From Antitrichia curtipendula (Eukaryota > Streptophyta > Bryopsida > Hypnales > Leucodontaceae), in NCBI GenBank assembly GCA_951230915.1, contig OX579634.1, positions 48,621,570 to 48,685,569 on the forward strand: a stretch of DNA of 64,000 bases, written 5' to 3'. The position numbers and the translations under genes were made by a program. The notes under the pieces were generated by a model. That model saw only the letters and a program-made list of their open reading frames with translations. It was not told the origin of the DNA and searched no databases. Of this stretch, positions 39,310-49,984 are shown piece after piece; position 1 is the first letter of the stretch; the number at the start of each line of letters is the position of its first letter.

Positions 39310-39600
39310 AACCCGCGGTCGCCCAAGACCCGCGGTCGGCCAGGTTCCGCGGTCGCCTGAACCCACGGTCGCCCAAGTTCGCGGTCGCCTTGGTTCCGCG
39401 GTCGCCCAAGTTCCGTGGTCGCCCTTTCCTGGAACCTGCGGTCGCCCTTTCCTGGAACCCGCAGTCGCCCCAGGGCGACTGCGAGTACTTAAGAAGTCGC
39501 CCCAACCCGCATTCTCCACTTCCGGCCTTGCGCACTGCCTTTCATCCGCCTCGAAGTGGCTGAATGCGTGCTCCTGGGCCAGGGGGTGTGAGTTGGTACG
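39310..39600 (+). promoter_or_regulatory. Promoter and motif array of the kinase-like gene
   Basis: About nine motifs of the type ACCCGCGGTCGCC lie at 39312-39480. They are followed by TACTTAAGAAGTCGCCCC (TATA-like 39486-39493), ATTCTCCACT, GCGCACTGCCTTTCATCCG and GTGGCTGAATGCGTGCTC. The ATG lies 185 bp after the TATA-like core. The leader is close to that of 42604. Confidence 0.75.
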
Positions 39601-39670
39601 GGGGGGGGAGTTTTTGCTTCTTTCAACTACGAACTTGAAGAAAGCAACGTGAGTATTTTTTCCGACCACA

Positions 39671-41254
39671 ATGGCTAATCCACAGAAAAGCAGCAGCTCA
39701 ACACGGAAATCTATTTTTGATTTAGATGATGCGGCATTGTTTGCTCTGCAGATACTTGTTAGTGAGGCAACAGGGAGTGAAGGGCAAACGAAGAGGAAGA
39801 AGAAAATCATAACGGCACATGACAAGGATTCAACCTATCCTCCTTCCAATTATGCAAACTATACATTTGAGGGTTGCCTGTCCTGGTATGCGGGAAAAAC
39901 TACACAGTTCTTGGAGGCCAATTACCTAAGGGACCCATCCCATGGCATCTTCAAATTGACTGCTGATTTGGAGGCAAGAATTTTAAGCAAGTGCAGAGCA
40001 TCGCAAGATTTTGGAGACGTGGAGGAGACGTACTTTTCCCAATACGAATTGTGGATTGAGAACACTGTAAAGACATGCATATTCAACACCAAGGAAATAA
40101 TGCTACAGATGCGACCGGAAGTGCTGGGATTTGCAGGAGATGATGAAGCCAAGGAATTCCGTGAAAAGATGGCGTGGTGGCATGAAGTTGTGAAGAAACT
40201 TTCGAAGAATCATGTGAGGGGTATGAAGTGGAAAACGGACGCATTGAAGGCGGGTTTTGCACGAGAGGCTGGCTCCACTATCACATGGATCTCTCCTCAG
40301 GCAAAAGTAATTGCCCTCACTGGATTTGACCGTCAAGGTGGGTATGGAATGGTGCGCAAGGTGCGCATTGAAGGGATGCAAACAATCCCGCCATACGTTG
40401 CTTTTGCTGGGAAAGTGCCAAAGTCAAAGAACATGCGTGAAGCAAGGGAGCAACGATCCATAGAGGCCTTGGCATGCCCCGTAAACCATCCTGGCATTAT
40501 TAAGTTTTTTGGTATTCACGCCAAAACTATGGAAGCGTACACACTGTGGTGGAATGGCGGTACATGGCTTGAAATGCGAAGATTGGATGAGAAGGTGTCA
40601 CAGAGCGTTGATTGGCATGAAATGAAGCGGGTGTGGAAACTTACAGAGGACAATCAAAAACATCTTAGCTTGTTCCGAAGGCACAAGGCGAAGTTGGCGT
40701 GGGCTTTAGTGTATGTGACACATCTCATGCACGAGTCTTTGGTGCTACACAATGACCTAAACCCTCAAAACATACTGCTGCATTTCCCCGATTATTCGGA
40801 TGAAGTAATCAACATCGGGATTTGTGATTTCGGAATTTCAAGTCGTTTTGATGAAGGAGCTCCTTCACATTATGGATATGATTCTGAGGAGAAGAAGCAG
40901 CAATCCTTATGAAGCCGTTGGTGGGTGGCTTCGGAGTTGTTTTATACGTTTGGTCCACGAAATTCCAGTACGAGTCTAGAGATTATGCAATCACAATATA
41001 AATATACAGTGCAATCAGACTCGTATTCTATTGGAAAGTTGACCGAATGGATGAATCTTCTTAATATGGTCGAATACGATACGGACTTATTCAAGAGGCG
41101 CGAGGGATCCATGTACTTTGCCATCAAGTTGGGTGAACTCACTAACCCTGATCCAAAGAAGAGACCGACATGTACTGAGGTTACAAAGTTGCTCATGGAT
41201 AAACCGTGGTACATGAAGCCCCCGGAAGTAGTTTTCCGTTACTCAATTTTGTAG
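39671..41254 (+). pseudogene. Protein-kinase-like cargo gene with one in-frame stop
   Basis: A 528-codon frame starts at ATG 39671 (MANPQKSSSS) and is broken only by TGA at 40910-40912 (codon 414), where CGA would keep the frame. The first 210 residues are unrecognised. A eukaryotic protein-kinase fold follows: Gly-rich loop GGYGMVRKV, a candidate ATP-binding Lys in VAFAGKV, catalytic loop HNDLNPQNILL (HRD changed to HND, Asp and Asn kept), CDFGIS for Mg binding, SEL in place of APE after the stop, the DxxSxG-like SDSYSIG, and KKRPT near the end. All key catalytic residues are present, so the ancestor was probably active. Ser/Thr or Tyr specificity is not clear. It lies between two TTAA-type repeats within the giant element. 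Kinases are not normal hAT genes, so this looks like captured cargo. Confidence 0.75.
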
Positions 41255-41620
41255 TAGGACTATAGGAACTGATGTTATCAAGTCGGCTTCAAATTGTTGG
41301 CCACATTGTGCGCCTTTCATTTTGTAATAGCAATGTCAATATACAAAAAGTTTTTATACCATGCGTAATGTCTTCCAAAAAAACAAGTATGTTGAATGCA
41401 GACCACCCCGTTCCGTTACTTCCATATATTAAATGTTGAATTTGAATTTTGGTGTTCAAACTTCATAGAATTGTTGGTTCAGATGTACTTGGCCACGTTT
41501 GCTTCCAAACTATTGTGCCATAGAGTTTAGGAAACAAAAACTAAATTTGAGGCTCAAAAGATTTTCATCCAAAAGATGCCTTCTCGTAATGTCTTTTATA
41601 AATAATCGGACTTTATCCTA

Positions 41621-42208
41621 TGACCCCTAAAGTTTCGGAAGTCCCCTTGGGGGACTCTTGAAAGTTTGGGCAAGCTTCTATGAGCTCAATTTTTGGTGAA
41701 ACTTTTTGAAATTGTCTCATAAGATAGAGCAACTTATTATCTCTATGGAAATATAATTTTTACTTCAATCGGTGCCCGGGAGCAAAAGTTATGCTATAAT
41801 AACCTTAAATCGGGCAAGACCGAGTAGCCCACAAAAATCTACAAAAAGTTGAAATCATTTTTTTTTTTTCTTATGCATTATATGTTTGTCTAAATGGGAA
41901 TCTTTGATTCATTCCATTTAGATTATTGATGTGAAAGTTCTGGAGATTCTTTTTTTTTCCAGACAATGAAAGCATTTTCTTGAAAAAAAAAATTTCTTTG
42001 ACCTTGAATGCTAATAACCTTCAAATCTTCAATCCGTAAGGTCAAAAATCACAAAATTTTTACCACATGATGTGAAATAAGTGTAGTAGAAGATCCTACG
42101 TTTGGATTCTAAAAAGATATATTTGTCCTACTTCCTTAAGTGAATGCAATAGAAATGGCAGTTTCGAGCAAATTTTGATGGAAAAAAGTTGTTGAGACTT
42201 TAAGTTAA
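41621..42208. mobile_element. TTAA-type repeat copy between kinase and WCHI gene B
   Basis: The left end ACCCCTAAAGTTTCGG and right end GAGACTTTAAGTTAA frame a unit with the same internal cues as the other copies (GGTGCCCGGGAGCAAAAGTT, GATTCATTCCATTTAGAT, GTAGAAGATCCTACG). Non-coding. The motif array of the next gene begins immediately after it. Confidence 0.6.
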
Positions 42209-42224
42209 ACAAGGGGCCACTGCG

Positions 42225-42545
42225 GTCGCCCTGGACACGAGGTCGTCTGGACACGCGGTTGCCTGGACACGCAGTCGCCTGGACACGCGGTCGCCCTAGA
42301 CACGAGGTCGCCTGGACACGCGGTTGCCCTGGACACTCGGTCGCCCTGGATACGCGGTCGCCTGGTACCCACAGTCGCCCTCACCTGCCTTCGGACCCGC
42401 AGTCGCCCTCCGTACGCGCCCCAGGCAACATCGGGTATATAAGAGGTCGCCCATCACCCGCGTTCTCCACTCCTGGCTTTGCGCATTGTCTCTCATCCGC
42501 CTTGAAGTGGCTGAGTGCTTGCTCGTGAGCTAGGGGTCAGAGTTT
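42225..42545 (+). promoter_or_regulatory. Promoter and motif array of WCHI gene B
   Basis: About twelve CGCGGTCGCC-type motifs, here often preceded by CTGGACA, lie at 42225-42420. Then come TATATAAGAGGTCGCCC (TATA-like 42436-42443), GTTCTCCACTCCTGGC, GCGCATTGTCTCTCATCCG and GTGGCTGAGTGCTTGCTCG. The ATG used is 168 bp after the TATA-like core. Confidence 0.75.
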
Positions 42546-42603
42546 TGGAGGGCGTATTTTGATCATTTTGGCATCAGGGGAAGGAATATTCCTGTGTATT
42601 GCA

Positions 42604-44049
42604 ATGGAAGAGGAAGCCCAACCTTCGCCACCTGCTGTACCGAGATCAGAAGCTGGGAAAGAGTCCAAGGCGCTTCGAGGCAAGGATCGAAAAAAGAAAG
42701 GAAAAATCCACAAGAAGCACAAGGCCATCTTGATCCATCCGAAGATTAAGGCTTTCAAGGGTTGGAGAGATGAACCCACGCCTTGGACTTATAAGACGGT
42801 TCAGAAATATGTGGATTGGTGCCACATCGACAAGTTATTTCCGTTGTATCGTCACAAGTTCCACTTGAAGTCGAACAAGGTAAATCTTGCATATTGCAAG
42901 AACAGAGCCTTCCAAGAAAGATGCTGCGAGGTGTGGAAGGAACTCTATAAAGGCCTACAAACGTATCGAAACGACAATTTTTCTTTCTTTCTTGCAAGAA
43001 TGGTGTATGTTGAAGTTGTATTGAAGAAAGAGGTGGATTGGTCAAGCATTAAGGATCTTCCGATCGGGACCCATCCAGGAGAATCAAGTATTCCTTGGGC
43101 AGATGTAGCGCCGGATGTGAAGGAATCGGTGACATCGGCAAAGCCTGGGAAGTTTTTCATTTCTGATGAAAATGTAGTGTGGTCGGCGACTTCTAGCGAA
43201 GATGAACACACCCATGAATACGATGGATATTCTTTCCACAGTGACGATGACGACCTTCTCATGGAAGTCATGAACAAGGCTTTGGGTTTGGAAATGGATA
43301 GGAAGGGAAAAATGAAGGTTGACGAGCCCATCACAGAATCCCACGTTGATGTGCAAGGCATGGAAGATGCAGGGCCTATGGAAGTGGAACATGTTGTTCT
43401 AGAGCGGAACCGCAGCGTTGATGGAAGCGATTCGGAAGACGACATAGAGTTGTTGAGTGTCAAGGCGGCAAGTGTAAGATCTGCTTTGCGTGAGAAGATG
43501 AACGAACTCCGTCAATTAAATGAGAATGAACTCTCAGTACAAGTGGGTCCCGTTGTCGTAGATGATTTGAAGAAGCAGTTGGAGGGAGTAACGAAAAGCA
43601 TCCAAGAAAACGACAAGTACTTGAAGGATTTGAAAAAAAATCGCGATTTTTATTTCAGGCAGCGTGAAAGTGGAAGGGTGCACTATATGGACGAGTATGT
43701 GGTATGGCAATCAAAGCGCGATCTCCTAGAACGTGAACGTTGGATTTACGAGAATGAAAGGCGAGACCTCGATGTAGCAATAAAGAAAAAAGAAAAAGAA
43801 TATTGCATCGCCGCTGTTGAACATGAGCCAAGTACCAGTGCTGAAGAAGTGGCAAGGCTTCGTTCATTGGTGAAGCTACACTCCATGAATGCAATGGCGG
43901 TACAAGAATCGCTACGCCATTTGGAATCTGAATTTCGTTTTCACAAAGAATGGCGGAAGTTTCAGATGAGTACCATAGGAAAAATAGAGGCAGAGGTGGA
44001 CACAATGGGGCCGGGTCCCATTGAAAGCGACTTTGTTTTTAGCACTTAG
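42604..44049 (+). CDS. WCHI-family cargo protein B, intact
   Basis: This is the only fully open member: 481 aa from ATG 42604 (MEEEAQPSPP); a Met 45 bp upstream is in frame but less likely. Residues 28-42 are very basic (GKDRKKKGKIHKKHK), a possible nuclear signal. The block shared with proteins A and C covers about residues 30-150: FKGW-(x)4-P-PWT, then DWCHIDKLFPLYRHKFHLK (71-89), N-(x)2-NLAYCKN, F-(x)2-RC, and a hydrophobic stretch ending VDWSSIK. Conserved Cys73, His84, Cys98 and Cys107 could bind a metal. An acidic middle follows, and residues from about 300 on are long charged helices typical of coiled coil. I know no family with this signature. The open frame among decayed neighbours suggests younger age or selection. 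Confidence 0.8.
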   Translation: MEEEAQPSPPAVPRSEAGKESKALRGKDRKKKGKIHKKHKAILIHPKIKAFKGWRDEPTPWTYKTVQKYVDWCHIDKLFPLYRHKFHLKSNKVNLAYCKNRAFQERCCEVWKELYKGLQTYRNDNFSFFLARMVYVEVVLKKEVDWSSIKDLPIGTHPGESSIPWADVAPDVKESVTSAKPGKFFISDENVVWSATSSEDEHTHEYDGYSFHSDDDDLLMEVMNKALGLEMDRKGKMKVDEPITESHVDVQGMEDAGPMEVEHVVLERNRSVDGSDSEDDIELLSVKAASVRSALREKMNELRQLNENELSVQVGPVVVDDLKKQLEGVTKSIQENDKYLKDLKKNRDFYFRQRESGRVHYMDEYVVWQSKRDLLERERWIYENERRDLDVAIKKKEKEYCIAAVEHEPSTSAEEVARLRSLVKLHSMNAMAVQESLRHLESEFRFHKEWRKFQMSTIGKIEAEVDTMGPGPIESDFVFST

Positions 44050-45401
44050 TGGTACATATAGGAGCAGAGTGGAAATTTTACATTTTGCCCACCCTTGTTT
44101 GGGATGTTAGACTATCAGTTACCTTGAGTAAATAAATAAATATAATATTTTCTCATTCAAAAGTGTTTATATTTCTTTTTTATGGCGTGTGTATGAAAAC
44201 TTCTTAATTGGCATGTTGCCCCATATGGGGGTGAAGACATTTTATGAGAAGTGTAGAGCTCTAAATTTCAAAGGATCTATGAAACTTGAGTTGTAATGTT
44301 TGTGTTAAAAAAGAATTTTGATAACAAAATGAAGATAACTTTTATAGATATGAATTGTAATCCTTGAAGGACTATGGAGTTTAGTTTGGTATTTCTGATA
44401 ATTCTTTCATGCTCTATTGATACAATAATTTGAAATTTTGGCATGAATATTATAGGAATGATGGCACCGCACCCCCCATAATGTAGTTGTGAAAGCTTGT
44501 TTCATGTCTCCAAAAATATTGTAGACGTTAGAGCAGATTTTCAAAGATTTGCTGTGAAATTGGAGAGCGAATAAAAAAATTACCAAAAAAAATTAATTAT
44601 TTTTTTTAGATTGTTTACATTCATGGCTTGGTAGTTGGTACGGATTACCAAAAACTTGAACTGCGGAATTCCAAATGACACCGATGAAAGTTAAAATAAG
44701 GAGTTTTATTTTGCGGACCTTGAAGGAAGGAAAAGCTTATGAATTGGTCTAACTTGTCTTTTGCTCTTTTATTTGAAAATTTCCAAATTAAAAAATAAAG
44801 AATGATAACCCATAAAAGAACGTTTAGTCTCTTGATGGATAAAAAGGATTCTGTGCAAAACTCCAAATACATGTGCCTTTAATTTTGTAAATATATCTTG
44901 GAACTTTCTTGAAAAATATCTGAACATATCATCTTCTTAGAAATATATATTTTTAATTTGAATAAGTCCTAAAGAAGTAAGACTTATGCCAAAGAGTTTA
45001 AAAACCAATGAGATTAGACACTAATAGAGTATAGATATAATTGACCTAAATTTTCTTTCTTGTTTCAAATAGATTTTCTCATACATTATATTCTTTGCTA
45101 CATGAAAAGTTTTGATTAATTCTATTTTGATATTAAATGATGTGAAAGATATGGAGGATCTTGGTTTTTGGACAATCATTTTTTGGCTTGCTACCTTAGG
45201 AATTAGTGAGTTTTAATTCTATCTTGCTAATATAAGTATTAAAAAAAATTTCAAGCTCGTATGGACTTCAACTTAAAAATAATTTTGAGCATTAAAAAAA
45301 AATTGCACAAATTAATTTCATTTTCCTACACGTTGCTCTAAGTTCAGTTCTTTATTATTTGGATTCAAACCTTATAACTTAATATTGCTAGAAAACTTAA
45401 G
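44050..45401. other. AT-rich 3' region inside the giant element
   Basis: No gene is supported downstream of WCHI gene B. Confidence 0.4.
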
Positions 45402-46850
45402 TTAACCGCTGAAGTCCGAAGGCCTTATTTTCAAAAGTATCACTTCTATTGCAAGGTGGCGAAGGTGTTGACAACTTTAATTTTTTGTTCCGGCATATCT
45501 AAGTAATCATACCGTAGGATCTTTTACTAGACTAGTATATAAATGTGTAGAAGAAATTGAAAAATATTTTACCATGTTCATTGTAAGATATTTACATTTA
45601 AAGTGAAGTAAGCGATTTTTTTTATACCTTGCTTGAATATATATTTTGGCTTTGAATCATCTTAACCCCTAAAGTCCCAAAGCTATTTTCTGGCCCTAAA
45701 CCACTGAAAACCGTCATTTCTGCTGCGTTCATCCAAGAAACCAAAAAAAAAATTAAAAAAAAAATTAAACCGTAGGATCTTGTACTTCATTTGTCTAAGA
45801 TCATGTGATAAAAATTTCATCAAATTTGACCGTACGGATTGGAAGACATCAGCATTTTGTAGTTGGAAAGTAGTGTTTTTGAATGCTTTTTTTCCAATTT
45901 CAGCTGACTTTGGTCGCCATTTGGAACAAAAATTTACTCTATGGACTCCAAGTTTAAAATTTTTGTATTGAAGAATTGTGTTGAGAACTTATGAAAAAAA
46001 TTTCAAAAAATAAACACTCGATTTTCATTCTTTAAAAAATTGTTAAGTAGATGTAGGTCCAAGATTGAATAAAAAACTAAATCATTAATAGCTCCAAGGT
46101 TGTATTGAAACACAATAATTCCAACGGTGAGATTGTTCTAGCAAGAAAGAACAACCTTATCTAATGTTTTTTTTTTCAAAATTCTAAAAATTGCATTCAA
46201 AAATGAATCCTAAAAGTTATTTTTCCAAGAAAATGCTTAGATTGTCCAAAAAACAGGATTGTCCATAACTAATTCAATACTTGTCCAAATAGAATGAATC
46301 AAAGCTTCACACGTATATAGAAATTTAATATTTTAGGGAAAAAAAAAATTAAATTTTTTTTTGACTTCCTGTGATTTTTTTGGTGCTGCCCGACGAGTTT
46401 GGTTTGGGGCTTTTTGTGGTATAATTTTTGCTCCCGGGCACCAATTGAAATAAAAATTATATTCCCACGAAGATAATCAATTTTTCTTTCTTCAAAAAAA
46501 GTTTAAAAAAATCAGAACAAAAATTCAGCCTGTACGTTCCTGCCCGAAATCCCATTTGGCCCCCAAGGGGACAATGGGACTTTAGGGAGTAACTTAGAAT
46601 TTGGGCAATACTGATTTTGAATCTACTATTTTTTTATGTTGAAGAATTGAATTCAGAGTTTAGTAAATTAAAAAAAAAAAAAAACTTCATTTTCACTTGT
46701 TAAGAAGCTGTTAAGAAGAAGGAAGTTCAAGATTGAAGGAAGAACTAATGTGTTAAAAGCTCTAAGATGGAATTGAAATATAATAATTTCATTGGTGAGA
46801 TTGTTCTAGCAAGAGATCTGTGGTTCAATTTTTTTATATGTATTGTGAAC
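45402..46850. mobile_element. Nested TTAA-type elements
   Basis: An outer copy starts at 45402 (TTAACCGCTGAAGTCCGAAG) and appears to resume after 46600 (AGATTGTTCTAGCAAG near 46797). An inner copy at 45662-46592 begins TTAACCCCTAAAGTCCCA and ends TGGGACTTTAGGGAGTAA, matching inverted ends. Both share ACCGTAGGATCTT and GTTCTAGCAAG. Non-coding. Confidence 0.6.
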
Positions 46851-47358
46851 CCGTTTTCCTACTTATTCATTGAATTGCAGAAGTTACAAGACGTACGTTT
46901 TTTTTTCTATAAATGTTGGACGAATTTACTTCACCATCAATACAAGGTAGAGAAGTGTACAATTTCAATTTTAGGCACATTGAACTGGCAATTGGCTAGA
47001 ATGATGAATCACAAATTTTTGAACAATGTACTTGAATAAGTGAAGCAGAAAATAGTTTGGGTTGCATCGGTTTAGAATTAAATATTGATGATGATTTCCA
47101 AATTTTGTATGGATGGCCTCATTTTTAAACAAGAAAGGCAAGGTAGTATATATTGAAAACCAAAGCAATATAAAATTGCAGTACATAAGTATAAATTATA
47201 AAACGAAGCCACAGAAGTGGAATCGAAGAAGAAAAACAAAACTACTAAACACTGCTCGCCATTGCTAGTGTAGATATAGTATGACCATATGCTAGGGGCC
47301 TTACAACACGTATACTATTATGCAAAAAGATGTTCACGTAAACAAAGAACAAAAATGT
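46851..47358. other. Spacer downstream of WCHI gene C
   Basis: No gene supported; it lies past the 3' end of the minus-strand gene. Confidence 0.4.
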
Positions 47359-49833
47359 TTAGATGATAACATCTGTGTCGTTTTGAGAACCACTTCCTTC
47401 GCCACGTTCGTAGGTGGATGACTCCCCAACATCAAGCTTACGCTTGGCACAAGTTCGTGAAGCTGGTCCGTTCGCCTTCAAAATGGAATCCAGGACTTTG
47501 GAATTCTTTAGAGCTTCAAGGGTCTTTGTGGTCTTTGGAGAGTGTTCTTCCAACAGATAGTCGAGGGCTTGAGTTTGGTAATAAGGCCCGTATACAGAGT
47601 CTAAGTAAGACATGCTGTCCAATTCATCTATGGAGGCCGTTGCATCTTGATTGGCCACCCTCAGTCCTTGAAAATTCCAACGGTTTCCTTGTGGATGAGG
47701 ACCCCAATTGAAGGTTCCGGAGGTCTTATTGAAATATCCACCAAGGCACTGGTAGAAGAATGCCCTCCTCCCTTTGCCTTGTGGCCCTTTTCCCATCAAC
47801 TTGACTCCAACTCTGGCAATTTCTTCCGGATCTGTTTCCCAATTCAATTGGGAACTAGCAACTCCCTTTTCCAAATCATGGTTTCCTTGTCTTCAGCTCC
47901 AGAGCAAGTCTCGTCCCCACATTCTGGTGTCTTTTGTGGTATCACTGCTGTGTTCCCAAGAAGGAGGCATGTAAGTCGTCAAGTTGAACATGGTGTACAA
48001 ACGATCATGGAATGGTGCTGAACACAAAATGCAACGACGTTTAATCAAACAATGCGTGATGAGACATTGAGGATGGTACACATGTGTACATGATCCAAGT
48101 GCCTAGCCACCTTCGGGACCAAATTGCTCTAGACATATGGGACATTTGGTGTGGTCCAAAACAAAGGGTGCAGGATGTGGCCACAGTAGCTTTTTTTCCT
48201 CCACTTCGATATGGCTGGACATTTGTTTTTTGTGGTCCCAACCATTTTCTGTCCAATCAGTGTCGGTCTTTTCTGCCAAGTCCATGTTAGTGGGGAACAT
48301 GTCCTCCATCAATGCCCATGACGTGAGACCGCACTCTCGTTTAGGCTCTTGTGCAACGAAGTTTCTTGAAATTTTCTCCAATTCCTTTGCAACTTGTTGT
48401 GCTCTGTCCACTGAGAGGATACACGCGACCTTCCAATGATAGTATGTGACCCCCAACTGTGACAACCGATCTCGAAGCATTCTATTTTCTTTTTCGAGGT
48501 CCAATCTCGACTGCGACTGTACAGAATGAGGAATCACAGGAAACGAGAGTGAATCTTGGGTCTCCTGGAGATCATTTGTGGTAGTATCTTCCAGAATTGC
48601 CGTAAGAAGCGCATTTGGAGTCATTGAAGAATGCTTGGCACGCTTGGCAACAGGAGAATGGTGAAGCAAATCATCGGTGAAGTCGCCTACAACCTTGTCC
48701 AAATGATGTGAATCCGGCTCAAGAAAGGCGTCATCCATGTCCGACAAAGTAAAAGTGTCTTGTACTTTGTCTCTGAGGCGTTGCAGTTCTATAGATTGTT
48801 GAGAGAGGAGACAATTTTTGTGTGCACACTGAGATTGCAACTTCCTGACATTGCTTTGCAGCAAAGCAATGTTAATGTCCTTGGTCTTTAGGAGGTCAAG
48901 AGCCTTAGCTAGACTCATAGCGTTGTCAGTTCAAGTCACTCTAGATTGAGGGATGGAAGCACGAACAACTGCTCCCATGGGCATGTCATCGCTTGGACCA
49001 AATTTGAAGACATTGTTGGCATCTTGTGCTGGCAACGGTGGATGCGGACCTGCTACTAAAGTTGATCCTGGCCCAATTTGCGTGGTTGAACGTCGCACCT
49101 TCGGGAGGTTTTTCACTCTTTGACCTTGTGACGCTGAACGATCCTTATCATTTTCAATCTGAACTTCGGCGGGGCCCACAGTGTCTTCTTTGTCTTGTCC
49201 TATCTTTGGCTTCTGCGTACCGTCAGAATCAGGATCTTCGTTGGAATCATCACTGTGAACTTCAGTAGCTATTCTGTTTCTAGGAGCACTTCGAGTAGGC
49301 CCAAGTCCCCCGTCTGGAAAAGCCATAACACCTTTTGGTATTGATCCGCTTGTTGGACGTGCCACGTATGTAGTTTCCTTGACTGTGCTCCAATCGACCT
49401 TCTTTTGTAGGGCCACCTCAGCATATGCTCCTCTAGCGATGAAGAGAGGTACTTCATTCCTGTCTATGTTGGGAGTTTTATAAATAGCCTGCCACAATTC
49501 TATACACCTTTGAGTGAAGTCTGCATTTTCACAATGCTTCAGATTTGCCTTGTTAGTGTGACGGTTGTGATAATGGCGCCACGCCGTAAACATCTTGCTG
49601 ATGTGACACCATTCGATGTAGTCTTCGCAGGTCTGCATTGTCCATGGCTGTGGCTCCTCGTTCCACCCTTTAAAAGCAATGTGATTTTCACTATTCAATA
49701 CATGTAACCGCTTCTTATGAATGGTGCCCTTGCGCTTCCGAGTCCTGTCTTTGGCAGCCTTGCTCAGGCAACCAGGAGTGCGCGTTGTCTGAGGAAGAGG
49801 AAGTGACCCCTCAATGTTGCCTCCGGTAGCCAT
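47359..49833 (-). pseudogene. WCHI-RING fusion cargo protein C, three in-frame stops
   Basis: One 825-codon frame from ATG 49833 (MATGGNIEGS) carries TGA 48931-48933 (codon 301), TAG 48103-48105 (codon 577) and TGA 47893-47895 (codon 647), with no frameshift. The N-terminus has the shared WCHI block (KGTIHKK, FKGWNEEPQPWT, EWCHISKMF at 74-82, HCEN, QRC, VDWSTVK). The centre is helical and charged. A RING-H2 finger spans the second stop: Cys564, Cys567, Cys582, His584, His587, Cys590, Cys601, Cys604 (C3H2C3). RING-H2 proteins are usually E3 ubiquitin ligases; here that is inference. The last 170 residues are unrecognised. The two TGA codons sit where CGA, and the TAG where CAG, would be restored by one C. 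Its promoter faces it from the right end of the element. Confidence 0.78.
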
Positions 49834-49984
49834 GGAATCTCTGTACGTCGAGAACTTGCGATAACACAAGCTGGGATGAATGAAAAGTAAGAAGTAAACA
49901 TTCAACACAGGGATCACGCATGCAGCCAATAAAGGATACAAGACAAAGAGCCAAAGTGGAGAATGAAGGTGAAGAAGACCGTAC

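Noticed and set aside
43084..44005. Minus-strand open frames over WCHI gene B
   Set aside because: Antisense shadows without motifs; the plus frame is longer and has two paralogues.
27936..48933. Alternative genetic code with TGA as an amino acid
   Set aside because: TGD2, the 195-aa gene, WCHI B and the ParB-like gene all end normally with TAG or TGA, and a TAG also interrupts gene C.
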